Source of the DNA: Cercophora sp. LCS_1 | Taxonomy: Eukaryota; Ascomycota; Sordariomycetes; Sordariales; Lasiosphaeriaceae | Direction: 5' to 3' | Length of the DNA stretch: 64,000 bases | Assembly (NCBI GenBank): GCA_036250225.1 | Contig: JAPZLL010000003.1 | Location: 992,001 to 1,056,000 of the forward strand | Shown here: positions 22,200 through 33,789 of the stretch, one piece after another | How positions within the stretch are numbered: the stretch's first letter is position 1 | Layout of the letters: each line of letters opens with the position of its first letter | Translations under genes and position numbers: made by a program | The notes under the pieces: model-generated | What the model was told of the DNA's origin: nothing | Databases searched by the model: none | What the model saw: the letters and a program-made list of their open reading frames with translations, nothing else

Positions 22200-23275
22200 T
22201 TACGCCCTGAGGCTCTTCCCCAGTTTCATCTCGCCCTCGATGAGTCTTGAAACTTCACAACCTCCCAAAATTAAGTCACCAATCTCCGAAGGCGATTCCG
22301 GAACAATACATGCGTGGAGATGGAACAGTTGGCCAGAACGGAGGTAAAGCTGCTGATATACGTGTCCAATCGGCTGGAAAAAGCCACCGCATGGGTTTGG
22401 AATCTTCTTCATCGGCACAGGAACAAAATCGACGCCCCAGGCTTCGAGAGAGGCGACAGGGACAAATGAGGCGGCACAGTTTCGCGAGGCGTACACTCTT
22501 TCGAGGCGGATCATGTTTCCCCCCTTCTCAGGACGAACGGCGACATTTCGCACCCTTTCCAACTCCTTTATCTTGAGTGGAGCGGTGGGTGTGGCGCCGT
22601 TTGGCGGGTGACTTGATATCCGGGTTGTCGTTTCCTGAGTCTCCATGGCCGACTCCGTATGGGATGAGGTGCCTGACGTCGACTGAGGCGGCTCACTATC
22701 TTTGCACCCCCATTTCTCCCAAAGTTCCGGGATATCCGAAAAACGCCACCTGTCATCTCTGAGGCGAGTGCGCCGGAGATTCTGGGAGGGTTGAGACTGA
22801 GGTTTTGAGAAATCGAGCCTGATGGACAGGGCTAGGCTGCTTGCCAAGTGGTCAACATCATCGGGTAACCCCTTGTTTGCCTCGAACTCGGCTCTTTTCC
22901 TTAACTGCTTTTCCTTTGCTTGTCGGTTCTGGAACCACACCTAGTTGTAACTCGTCAGTATCAGCCTCCCCGTTATGGTGATATGAACAATGAACAAACA
23001 TTGATTCTGGCGAGTTCGACCCCAAACTGCTCCGCTAGCTCACGTTTGGCACCAGTATTTGGCTTTGGATCCTGAGCGAACTCCCGTTCCAAGAGCGCAA
23101 CTTCGCCTTCAGACAGTCTGAACTTCCGTTCCGTTTGTTGTAGGGAACTGTTCGTCATGAGCCGGATGTTGGTGCCTTTTTGCGTGAGACCACGTCCATC
23201 TGCCAAATTCGAGTCATAGGCGCTGCTCTCAACCTCCGAATGGTCGGGGTCGCTATCAATAGAACCCAACTGCAT
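22200..23275 (-). CDS. Homeodomain transcription factor
   Basis: Nuclear regulator of 338 residues. Exons 23275-23000 and 22940-22200, with a 59-nt phase-0 intron. The homeodomain covers about residues 50-107: it opens with KFRLSEGEVALLEREFAQDP, continues ELAEQFGVELARIN, and after the intron the recognition helix reads VWFQNRQAKEKQLRKR. The invariant W, F, N and R of helix 3 are present, so DNA binding should be intact. The intron falls just before the recognition helix. The rest is poorly conserved by eye; a Cys/Val/Phe-rich part from about residue 230 (SFVPVASLEAWGVDFVPV) may be a second small domain. Filamentous ascomycetes carry several homeodomain factors affecting hyphal growth and fruiting-body development; which one this matches cannot be decided here. 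Confidence 0.9.
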
Positions 23276-25350
23276 GTTATCCTGCTGTACTCCGAAATAT
23301 TCCTGGTCTCAATAGTTGGTTGATCGCCGCGTTTGGCGTAGGCACCGCAATGAAGCAGTCTTCAACCCTTCGTCAAGCTCGGCCAGGCGTGAACCTCACT
23401 GAGAGGCCTCTGTGAGTTGGCGATCTTTCAGCCTGAAAGGGCAAAAAGGCTATGGCTGTCGTTGGTTCCGTTCCACCCGATGGCTCAAGGCATGTAGCTT
23501 CTAGCGCCAGTTCTGGAAGTGCAGGAAAGTGAGAGAGGCTTGCAAGTCTTAGACAATGTGCAACTCAAAGCTCTTGATGTTCTCCGGTGAGGTAAAATGA
23601 CTCATGCGATTTGTTGACTGGAGGTAGGAATCCAACTCGCTATATACTGTATAATCGAGAGAAAAGATATTTGGAGAGTGCTTTGGGAATGCTGGTTGAG
23701 GGGAACGAGGTACACAAGAGAAAGGGCTACCCGTGGGAAGGGAACCAACAGCGGCGCGGCCGTCCACACAGAGAACAGAGCTGTTCTTGGTGGCTGTGTT
23801 GTGATGAGGTAGAGCAGCTGCAGCTCCTGCAGCATAGGAATATCTTGCGATGTTACTTGCGAGAAAGCGCCTTGGCGCTTGTTCCCTTTTCCTCTCTCGA
23901 CGGGACGCCACTCTCTCGCAGTCGCGCCATGCACCATGCATCGCCAGCGAACGAGCTGTCTCAGTTCCCTACACTTGTGATCATGTGGCCCAGTCACCTT
24001 CTTGGACCCCAATGCCGGCTTCGTTTGTAGGAAAGAGTGTCTTGCTTTTGTACTTACCCGAGACGCCAACCATATCCTGGGAGAGCTGAGATAATAGCCA
24101 CTGTCCAAAAACATGGCGGGGAAGATTATCATGGATTGGCGTCAGACCCCCGCAACAGCAACGAGAAGACTTCCAAGTTTCCGCTGCGACACTTTGCTCA
24201 AGCAACCACCACAACATTGGCAGGACCTATTGGGGCCTAAGGGTTGGGTAGAATGATTGATCCAAATATAGCCAAGTGCAAGAAGACGGCACAAGTAGCG
24301 GTGGAAGCGCTAAGAAGGCGAGGAAGTGGGCAAGTGGCGGGTCATGCTGCGAGGGAAGAGACTCTGGCGGATGACACGAGCCCATTCATAATCATCTCGT
24401 CGTGGAATTGTACTTACAAGTCTCGGAGTCTGCCCACGCGGTAGGGCCGGCTCCCTCTTCGGTGTGAGCGGATCGGTGCTCTTTCGCAACCCTGGTTCCT
24501 AGTGGCGTTTTTGATGCAGTCCGCTGCGGTGAGTGACCTGTGGATATATCGGAGAAAACCAACGATCAAAAAGAACCATTGGCGATCGTGAGGATGAAGC
24601 ACACAGCAGCTCGGCTGAGCCATCCTCCCCTTGGGCTGGTATTTCAGCTGTCGACAAGATCGTGATAATGCAAGAAAGCGTGGAGGTGTGCCCTCCATAA
24701 TCCCGGGTGGTGATGGGAAACTGTCAAGTTGCCGCTGTGGTCAAATGTCATAAGGACGTGTTTACGTCTCGGACGGTGTCTGCAAGACGATGATAACGTG
24801 TGCTTCGATGGGGTTGCATCAGTCAGCCTGGACTGGGGACAGGACAGGGAAAGCGCAACTTAAGTGGCCTTTGATATTTTTGTAGGAAAGAGTGTGTTGT
24901 ATTTGTGACGAAACAAGCGTCTTCCCACATCCACTGCAAGTGGTTTGAGCCGACATGCGCACTTCCAACACCTGTTCGTATGATATTTGAGGAATAAAAG
25001 GGAACGATTCAACAATCATGGAATTCAATACATTGAAATGCTAGATGTGTCCCTTCCTTGCATGCAAGTATCACTTCGGCGTTGCTCGTTCTTTTTTTTT
25101 TCCTCTTTCCTTTTTTGTTGCGAGAACCTTTCCGGTGGGGCTTTGAAGGTCAATTGAAGAGCCTGTGCTTACGCTTGGAGCGCGTGACCGCGTCTTCCTG
25201 CTTACCGAGCAAGCGCGGCGCGTCAGCTAGCTCCCAGCGCGTTGCACTTTAATTCCAACGGGCACCCGCCTTTTGACTGTTCCCCCACCACACTGCTTTT
25301 CCTATCGGACTTCCCAGCTTCTTCACTGCTCAATCCACAAGAACCACATC
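23276..25350. other. 2-kb intergenic region
   Basis: Lies between two divergent genes. It holds only short unsupported frames and a poly-T tract near 25090. No tRNA, repeat or protein motif was recognised. It presumably contains the homeodomain promoter (left) and the promoter of the acidic protein gene (right). Confidence 0.5.
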
Positions 25351-26092
25351 ATGTTTACAATAATGTCACCTCGAATGTTCTCCGGCTTCGACGCGTCTGC
25401 ATTCCACCCTGCCTTCTCATCGCCACTCAACTCCTCATCACCAATTCGTGCCTCTTCCGAATCGCCGCCATCTCATGCTCTCTCAGAACGTGACCCGAAC
25501 ATTCTCCCACGTTTCCGCGAGATTCAATCCTCCCCAATTACGGCAAAGCAGCAAAAGTTCAAGTATGCAACGCGAAACGCACGTCCAAACCCTGTCGTAA
25601 AGCGGCGCGAGGACGCCCAGGAGTGTAGGCGGAAGCTGTTTCTACAGAATGTACAGCAACGAAGGGAAACGCAGAGATGGGAAAACAGAGGCGGGGAGAC
25701 CGAGGTATGTTCTGATGCAACATAGGTTGACTTGTATTCTAACGAATTGATAGCTTCTTCGTCTTGAGTGGGCGCGGCTGAAACGCGAACTACGCGAAGC
25801 CCAAGAGTCCGATGCCAGTGCCTTCATGAGAGAAGAAGAGCTTGAGGATGAGCCTTTGCTCGACATGATCGACGAGGATTCGATGATGCTAGATGATATC
25901 GAGCGAGAAGAGCAGGCCCAGCTTGACGCGCTCCTAGAGTCGATGCCGGAGACACACATGACAGAAAAGGGCAAGCAGGATATCGCCCAGTTTTCAGACG
26001 AGGCCGACTATGACGCGATATTCGAGGAGCTGCTAGCTTCAGAAGACGTCGGGATTACCGCAGCGCCTTCGCAAGATGTCGAGATGGCATGA
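25351..26092 (+). CDS. Uncharacterised acidic protein with charged helices
   Basis: Not recognised. Exons 25351-25704 and 25754-26092 (49-nt intron, GTATGT donor, TTGATAG acceptor, phase 0) encode 230 residues; a second ATG four codons on is an alternative start. The N-terminal 75 residues are Ser/Pro-rich with SSPLNSSSPIRASS and EIQSSPI. Then comes a basic segment (ATRNARPNPVVKRREDAQECRRKLF) and a long helical stretch spanning the junction, rich in Arg, Glu and Gln. The last 90 residues are strongly acidic (EEELEDEPLLDMIDED, ADYDAIFEELL). The pattern, with a basic middle and acidic tail and no catalytic motif, suggests a scaffold or nuclear protein. Expression is supported only by frame continuity across a good intron. 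Confidence 0.72.
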
Positions 26093-26251
26093 TCATTGAG
26101 AGTTTGAAGCATTGCATGTATACAGCAGCAGGAGTTACGGACTATTGACTTATGGCGCTGGGCTAATCGCATTGGGGTTTGGTCTATATTATTCCTTGCC
26201 ACCGGATACCAAGGTGTTTATTACAGGGTATACCAAAGGGATGTCCGGATT

Positions 26252-27387
26252 TTATTGAGGATTACATGTCTCGTCAGGGTTGAAGGCGTCCTGGGCCGAC
26301 GGCATATCGCCTACCAAATCGGGAGGAGGCGATCCTGCCGCTTGCATCTTTACAGGTGTTATTTATTGTTTAATATAACGACCAACGGGTCCACGTACCT
26401 TTTGCATCCTGTCGACAATGTACTCGCGGTCTGCCGGGTTGGCGTCTGAGTATGTTGTTTCTTCGAACTTGGCAACGATCTCCTTGACAAGGCTCTGCTG
26501 CTCTTCGTACCGCTGGAGATCTTCTTTGGAGGTCTTGTCCTTGTTATTCTTCAACCAGTCGGGGAACTTTTCGTCAAGCTCTTTCATCGGTTCGTAGAGT
26601 ATCTCCTTGTTGGTCAGCTGTTCCATCATCCCCAACAGCATCTTCGAAAAGTCCTCTTCGCTGCCTTCGCCATCTAGCCCCCCAGCTTGCATCTGCTTAA
26701 GGAGTTCTGCCATGAAGTCGTCGGACCCCTCTGCTGCGGCCGCTGCCGTGGCCTGATCACCCGACGTTTGCATTCGCTCCATTGTCCGCTTGATGGTTTC
26801 CTGGAATGAGGCCTCTGCGGCCCCGGGACTGGCAGCGCCAGGGGTAGGTATGTTCGAGGCAGCATGGGCCGCAGTGTCAGTAGCTGCGGCCCCCAGCTCT
26901 TTGAATATGCTCTCGAACTGTGCTTGGAGCTCGGGCTGGTGCCATTATGGGTGGTCAGTTTCTTCCTGGTGTCGCGCGGTTTCTTGCTTACCGAGCCCTC
27001 TACTTCCCCAAGGAGGTCGGCCATACCGGCCTGCAGCTGCCTCGCGAAGTCATCATCGGACAAAAGATCGTCAAGCTTGGGCTCCTCAGGCAAGCCTGCT
27101 GTCGCTGGCCTGCCTGACCCGGACACAGCTTCTGGGTTTTTGGGCTCAATCTTCACCGAAGAGAAGTCCTCAAGCATGTCTTAAAAGTCAGGAATTGGCT
27201 TCCATGGAACATAATGTGGAGGATTCTCACCATCCAGGTCGTCAAGGTCGTCTTCGTCTGGGTCAGGGACATCCTCGACGTCTTCCACAGTTGCGACCTT
27301 TGGCTCGGCCTGGACAGCCGGGGCCGCCGCGGAGTGCTGGGGTGCAATCTCATTCGGTGCGCCGATATCGCTGGTGGCGGAGGCCAT
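26252..27387 (-). CDS. PEX19: Peroxin-19, peroxisomal membrane protein chaperone/receptor
   Basis: Cytosolic receptor that binds newly made peroxisomal membrane proteins and docks on Pex3. Exons 27387-27231, 27179-26992, 26935-26399 and 26347-26252 give 325 residues. The N-terminus has an acidic run (DPDEDDLDDLD), then the LDDLLSDDDFARQLQAGM region typical of the family and a long alpha-helical C-terminal cargo-binding domain (MLLGMMEQLTNKEILYEPM, DEKFPDWL). The 96-nt last exon adds GSPPPDLVGDMPS and ends in CNPQ, a CaaX box; Gln in the last position favours farnesylation, which in yeast Pex19 increases cargo binding. If the last intron were retained, the protein would end after 11 other residues and lack the box. 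Divergent from UBC9, with a 1.2-kb shared upstream region. Confidence 0.96.
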
Positions 27388-28582
27388 TTTTCAAACAATA
27401 TACAGTGTCGGGCAGGTCGATGGTGATCGTTACGAAGGGGGGCGTGTTTGGAGTAGTGGTGGTGGTACCTTACCGAGGCCTCAGGCGCAACCCCACGCAA
27501 GTAGCATGCGCCAGCACTTGGAATATGCGCGGTAAAGGTCACGGACTAATGCGAGGTGAGCGGGATCTGGTGTAGGTCAAAGTATGTGTGGCTGATTTCG
27601 TGGGGTGAAGAGACCGATTAATAAGGTACATTAATCAGGAAGCAAGAGATGAGGAATTGGGGACTCAGAAGCTGAGGTGAGGTCACACTTCAAGGACAGG
27701 ACATACCCCGGAGTGGATTGACATGTGCTTTGCCCCGCGGCTTCCACGCCGTTATGGCCTGCGGTTGTGGGCGGCCCAATCCCACGCTTCTCCACACCCA
27801 AGAGGCGGGTGCCCGGTTCGGCCCCATGGAACTTGTGGATGGACTCAGCCGGCGAACAAGAGCTGTTGGTTTCCGTTGCCGTGGTGAGCTGTGAAGGCTT
27901 CGAGAGTGGAAGAGCTGGAAAGCTGAGGAAGGCACCTCCAGCTTGCAAACCGCAGCTGCCGTTGCTGCCTAATTTTGGGAACCAAGAAAGTTATTTTGCC
28001 TCCCACGCTCCATTCCACGGGATCTCAAACTCAAACCCTTTTTGTATCCTTTCAGGTTACAGACCAGAACGTCCCATTCATTTCACCGATCCAAAAGTCT
28101 ACCCTTGTCATCGGATTTCTCCTGGCATTGCGGCCCCTGGCTATCCTCAAGGTTCTTCACCCCGCATCCTAAGTTGTTCCCCGCCTTCCCTTTCGGGCGG
28201 CTAGCAGCCGCTTGACTTGCCGTGACGGAGGTCAGATTCTGAGGTCATTGGACTTTTTTCATCCCCCATCCACTCCCCACCAACACGCTTCACCGCGCAG
28301 CACCGCCGAGGTCTTTGATTCCCCGGACCTGAACATCCTCTCGGTAAGTCACCCCCATCTTTCGGCACGTCCTGTGGGTCTCCCATGCACCTATCGCGTC
28401 GTCGATCTGTGTCTGACCTGCATCGGACCTTTCCACTCCCCACTCTTGCCTTCCCGGCAGTCGCGTCCTCTCTCCCGTGACCAGCTTTTGAGCCGCGTCC
28501 CCACGCATTCGCGCCGAGAACTCAGACTGACGGTGTGCATATCGCTCAAGTCCGACGATCCAGTCGGTGTCTCCAAGTCAAA
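27388..28582. other. Divergent promoter region PEX19 / UBC9
   Basis: About 1.2 kb carrying both promoters. The UBC9-proximal 400 bp are C/T-rich, as usual for a strongly expressed fungal gene. No coding feature supported. Confidence 0.55.
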
Positions 28583-29256
28583 ATGGCTCTCTGCCAGAAC
28601 CGCCTCCAGGAAGAACGGTGAGTTGGGACCAGCCTCCAAGCTCAATCCACACTCGGGACCCAATTCGCTGACTTGGTGGTTAGCAAGCTATGGCGCAAGG
28701 ACCATCCTTTTGGGTTCTATGCTAGGCCGCAGAAGAATGCCCAGGGCGTCCTCGATCTGAAGGTCTGGGAGTGCGGCATTCCCGGAAAGGAGAAGACGAT
28801 TTGGGAGGGTGGCCTCTTCAAGCTCACGGTTACATTTCCCGACGGTATGCGTCGCAACCCCCAGACTTGCTAGAGAGGCATTTCGCTGACCGGTCTCTCA
28901 CCTGCAGAGTATCCCACGAAGCCCCCAAAGTGCAAGTCCATCCGGCTTCCCCCACAACGACACGTAGATGGTCATGAGACTAATGTGCAGTTGTTTTTGC
29001 AGGCAAATTCGTTCCCCCCCTGTTCCACCCCAACGTTTACCCTTCAGGTACAGTGTGCCTTTCGATCCTCAATGAGGAGGAAGCTTGGAGGCCTGCAATC
29101 ACGATGAAGCAGATCCTCCTCGGCGTCCAGGATCTCCTCAACGACCCCAACCCAGAGTCACCCGCGCAGGCCGAGGCGTATAACCTCTTCAAGAGGGACC
29201 GGGTTGAATACGAGCGGCGAATCAAGCGTATTGTCCGCGACAATGCCGCACCCTGA
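28583..29256 (+). CDS. UBC9: SUMO-conjugating E2 enzyme Ubc9
   Basis: Transfers SUMO from the E1 to target lysines, mainly in the nucleus. Exons 28583-28617, 28684-28844, 28908-28931 and 29003-29256 give 157 residues, the family length. The UBC fold is complete: RKDHPFGFYARP, IPGKEKTIWEGG, YPTKPPKCKF, FHPNVYPSGTVCLSIL with the catalytic Cys92, and the C-terminal helix AYNLFKRDRVEYERRIKRIV. The frame demands that the third intron begin with GC (GCAAGT) after the T of a Cys codon; using the GT three bases further on breaks the PPKCKFVPP motif. GC-AG introns are a known minor class that tolerate strong donors like this one. Exon 3 is only 24 nt. Confidence 0.96.
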
Positions 29257-30523
29257 ACGACGATAACGATGGAGGGCCCTGTCATGTGTTCGATCACGAC
29301 CAAAAGTGGTAGATGAGGGATGGAAGACAGGAACGGAGTTACGGGATACCAGGTCGTTTGGGGCATACGGATGGGAGTTCAAGGTGGCATCGCCGGATCT
29401 AACTGCCAATGCTTGCCATTTCTTTGGGGGAATATCCATGCTGTTACAGCGAGGGATTTCAGGCGAATCGGGCTGGCGTAAATAAAACGAATTCCACACT
29501 GACCCGTCAACAGCACGGGAGATCTGCCCAAGGAAGATTCAATTGTTCTCGTGATTTGCGAGTGGCTTGGATAACTGGCTCCCGGTTGGCTGTGTCACCA
29601 CGACTCCCTAAACCTCGAAACTCGCAGCCCACGTCATTCCACTCGGTGTGATCTCTTTTGGGGGAGTCCAGCGGCAAGCCCCCACGCGGGAAAATGTGAG
29701 GTCTCACTTTGTGGGGAAGGTCGCGGCCATGGCCTGCTAGTCTAGACCTCACACGCCGAATGAGAGCTCTCGAGGTGTACATTGTACAATACAACGGAGT
29801 GTCCTCCTCCCACAGATACGCCTTCTCACGTGGGCCACAAAGTTGCGGCTTCACAGCGCACTGCGGCTGCGGCTCCCAGATCTCTTATCAGCCCGCTTTA
29901 GGTAATGATGGGGCCGAGGTTTTGGGTCGGTGGGCCAATCGCCGCCGCACCCGACATCGGCCTCAGTGACTCGAAAGAGCTCTTTTTTCGCCGTTTGTCT
30001 AGCTCCCCCTTGCCGGCAAGGTGGCCCCTGTGGCCAACAGGTTGTTATGGATTGTCAATTGGACGGGTGGGATCGCTGGGGCGAACCTGGGGGACTTGGC
30101 CTCTAAGATCTCTGTTCCTTAGTCAAGTTCTGGAACCCGTTGTATCAAGACGTCCCGTCAAGCCGAATTTGGGTCTCAACCACACACAAAACATTTTCTT
30201 GGGGTGTGACTCTTTCTTCTTTTCCACACTCCTCTCCCTTTTCCCTCTTCCTCACACCTTCTCATCCCACTCGCTCTGCAGCCTCGAATCTGCGCGTGCA
30301 TCCCACTCGACGTACCTCGCTCCTTTGCGTCCTGTACCTATCCCGTCACCAGCGCACATCCCGCATCGAGAAGACGGCGATCAAGTCAAGCTCGACGGCC
30401 GCAGTAAGTATAAAGCCGTCCGTCTCGACGCTGACAGTGGAAACAGGCTCCGCTCTTCAGCGCCGCGCAGCTCCCTCAGGTTTCCCATAATCACACTGCC
30501 CCGAAGACAGCAAGAGATTCAAG
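29257..30523. other. Intergenic region before asparagine synthetase
   Basis: About 1.3 kb holding the UBC9 3' end and the promoter and leader of the asparagine synthetase gene. The last 350 bp are C/T-rich leader sequence. No coding feature supported. Confidence 0.5.
29967..29972 (+). promoter_or_regulatory. Candidate Gcn4/CPC-1 half-site TGACTC
   Basis: TGACTC about 550 bp before the asparagine synthetase start. Gcn4/CPC-1 binds TGASTCA and controls amino-acid biosynthetic genes; here the seventh base is G, so the match is imperfect and a chance occurrence is likely enough to keep the score low. Confidence 0.25.
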
Positions 30524-32974
30524 ATGTGTGGCATCTTCGCTTGCCATAGGTGAGTCTTGCCGAATTTTTGGTCCCTCGGGCGCGCTGCCCCTTCGCGATC
30601 CCGCCCCTCCTTTGGAGGGGCAATTGGCCCCGCAATCTCTCCGTCTCTTATCGCGATGCGTCACAGCTCCCCAGTCGCCTAAAAAAAAACATTGGATCCT
30701 TGATTTTTCAACGGCCAAGCAGTTCTAATTGATGCAAATAGTCACCCTGACGTCCTCAAGTTCAAGCCGACTGCTCTGAAGCTATCCAAGGCGTACGTGC
30801 TACCCAATTGAACCTCTCAGGCTTCATGGAACCGCTCAATTGACGCTCTTATCTCCAGAGTTCGGCATAGGGGACCTGATTGGAGTGAGTTGGACCCCTG
30901 ATACCCCCTGACTTGTCTCTCCAGAGATTATGCACGAAGATAAAGCTCTCCGTTCATTAACACATTTTGTCACCATAGGCGGCAGCGTTATTTCTAACAA
31001 CACGAGTATGGCAAAACCAACGGGGGCCTTGAGCATCCTCCCAATTTCTCCCTCACCCTTGGATTTTGATGTGCTAACGACGCCGCAGTACTATGCCATG
31101 AACGGCTCAGTATCGTCGGCGTTGGTGGGTCGCGCTCAGTGTATCTTGCTACGAAGACAACATCTCACCAGAAAGCAGAGAGCGGAGCTCAGCCACTCAC
31201 CAATGCCGATGAGAGCATTGTCCTTGCCGTCAATGGCGAGATCTACAACCACCGGTTGATCCGGAAGCACCTGAAGAACCCCTATCACTTCAAGACTACC
31301 TCGGACTGTGAAGTCATCATTCCCTTGGTGAGTAACGCCACTGTAACGGTCGCCCGTTGTGTGGACCGAGCCTAACGGGTGACTTTATTAGTACCTGGAG
31401 CACGGCCTTGATGCGCCCAAGTATCTCGATGGCATGTTCTCTTTCGTCCTATACGACAAGAAGCTTGACCGCACGATCGCTGCCCGCGACCCCATCGGCA
31501 TTACAACCTTCTATCAAGGCTGGTCCTCCTCGCAGCCCGATGCGGTCTACTTCGCGTCGGAACTGAAGTGCCTGCACCCTGTCTGTGACAAGATCCAGGC
31601 CTTCCCTCCGGGTCATGTTTACGACAGCAAGACTGGCGAGACGACTCGCTATTTCGAGCCTACCTGGTGGGACGAACACAAGACCCCCCAGACGCCCCTC
31701 GACCTGAAGCTACTGCGCGAAACCCTGGAGAAGTCGGTCAGGAAAAGACTGATGGCTGAGGTTCCATATGGTGTCCTTCTTTCCGGCGGCCTGGACTCGA
31801 GTTTGGTTGCTTCCATTGCGCAGCGCGAGAGCCTGCGACTTAGGAAGTTGCAAGAGGAGGCCAACGGTTCTGCAGAGCCCCAGGCCGGGGACCTCGACAA
31901 GGGCGAGGGACTGGTTGGCATTGACGATGACAACAAGCTTTCGACCATGACCTTCCTGCCCCAGCTCAACTCGTTCTCCATCGGTCTCCCGGGCTCTCCC
32001 GACAACAAGGCCGCTCTTGAGGTTGCCAAGTTCCTTGGGACAAAGCACCACGTCATGACCTTCACGATCGAGGATGGCCTCAACGCTCTTTCGGACGTCA
32101 TTTATCACCTTGAGACTTACGACGTGACTACCATCCGTGCCTCGACCCCCATGTACCTGCTTTCGCGCAAGATCAAGGCGATGGGCATCAAGATGGTTCT
32201 CAGTGGTGAGGGCAGTGACGAAATTTTCGGTGGTTACCTCTACTTCCACGGTGCCCCCAACAAAGAGGAGTTCCACGAGGAGTGTGTCCGCAGAGTCAAG
32301 AACCTCCATCTGGCCGATTGCCTTCGCGCCAACAAGTCTACCTCGGCTTGGGGTCTCGAGGCCCGTGTTCCTTTCCTGGACAAGCAGGTGAGTGACTTAG
32401 GGGTCTGCTTGGAAATGAACTGAAGCTGATCTTGTTTCCAGTTCCTTGAGGTTGCGATGAACATCGATCCCAAGGAGAAGATGATCACCGACGAGAAGAT
32501 CGAGAAGTACATCCTCCGCAAGGCCTTCGACACCTCGGATGACCCGACCGCCGAGCCTTACTTGCCCGAGAAGATCCTTTGGCGCCAGAAGGAGCAGTTC
32601 TCGGATGGTGTCGGTTACGGGTGGATTGACGCTCTCAAGGACAATGCAGAGCTCCACGTCACCGACGAGATGATGAAGAACCCCAAGCCCGAGTGGGGCG
32701 ACGACATCCCGGACACCAAGGAGGCGTAAGTGCAAGATTGTTCCTGGTTTAGCAATGATCAACTAACGAGAAATAGCTACTGGTACCGCACGATGTTCGA
32801 CGAGCACTTCCCTCCGTCGTGCGCATCAACTGTCATGAGGTGGACACCCAAGTGGTCCAAGCAGACCGATCCCAGTGGAAGGCAAGTAAACTAGTCCGAG
32901 TTGTCTTAGTTAGTGTTCTAACAAATATTTTCAGAGCGATCGCGATCCACAAGGCCAAGTATGATGATGCTTGA
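30524..32974 (+). CDS. asn-2: Asparagine synthetase (glutamine-hydrolysing)
   Basis: Cytosolic enzyme making asparagine from aspartate, glutamine and ATP. Ten exons (30524-30549, 30742-30792, 30859-30884, 30979-31005, 31089-31124, 31179-31327, 31392-32387, 32442-32725, 32777-32881, 32935-32974) give 579 residues. The N-terminal Ntn glutaminase starts MCGIFAC, so Cys2 becomes the nucleophile after Met removal; RHRGPDWSG, CHERLSIVG, LAVNGEIYNH and CEVIIPL follow. The C-terminal synthetase has the pyrophosphate loop LLSGGLDSSL and VLSGEGSDEIFGGY, then LEARVPFLDK. Six small 5' exons are a striking feature. The last intron starts GCAAGT, a GC-AG intron: this join reads DPSGRAIAIH, the family C-terminus, while the downstream GT would give an early stop. 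Confidence 0.96.
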
Positions 32975-33789
32975 ATGCGGCGGGTCTGAGTATCTTGAGC
33001 GGGTTGTAACTTTGCTTCTGATTTATCATTTGAGTTTCGTACGAGTATACATATCAAGAGAAGATAGAAGGAAAGATAACTACGATGTGTGTTGCCTACC
33101 TTCAAAGCGCTTCAAACTCGATTCTATGCTCTGATTTTTGCGAGGTAGGTCATGTCAAGGTTGCCACTGGCCCATTTCTAAACAACTCAATGTACCCCTA
33201 TTCGACAAGCCGAACGGCTCTGCCGGGCTACTGATGGCTTGAGAACTTGTAGCCCATATTTCCTTCCTCTGGCATTGTACTGTACAATAGCTATTTCCCA
33301 CAAGATCTTGAAGAACGTGGAGAGCCAGATTCCACGGCTCTTTTCTCATCACTGAAACGACGTTGCACCGAATGGCGGATGACTCGGACGCTTGGGAGTG
33401 CAAATGGAGAGCGTGGCAAGAGGTGTGGTGTCATCGGGACGGCGCAGAGCACAATGTTTCATGGCGCATGAAAGGTGTGACGCTGCATGAAGAAGTGCTG
33501 TTTGACCGCAAGGACGGAACCCAAAACAATTTCAGGGTTGGGGTTCGACGTGCATGTTGACGGAAGACCGCGGTCCACGTGGTTCCAACTCGGGGGTGTG
33601 CTTGCCAGGGGCCGCAACTGAGGCCGTTGCTGGAGCTGCCAATCATCATGCTCCGAGAATTTCTCGCCTTTTCTTCTCAACAAATTTCCAGATCCATCCC
33701 ACTTTCCAGCATCCGACTCACAGGACACACAGTTTCGCCTTTTGCATTCCCCTCTCACCTTCAACCCGATACCCACACAACTATTCAAA
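32975..33789. other. Intergenic region asparagine synthetase / VDAC
   Basis: About 800 bp: 3' region of the synthetase gene and promoter plus C/T-rich leader of the VDAC gene (from about 33660). No other feature seen. Confidence 0.5.

Noticed and set aside
24819..25028. Short minus-strand frame with CSGCGK, zinc-finger-like
   Set aside because: Only one Cys pair, no second half, no splice partners and no conserved context.
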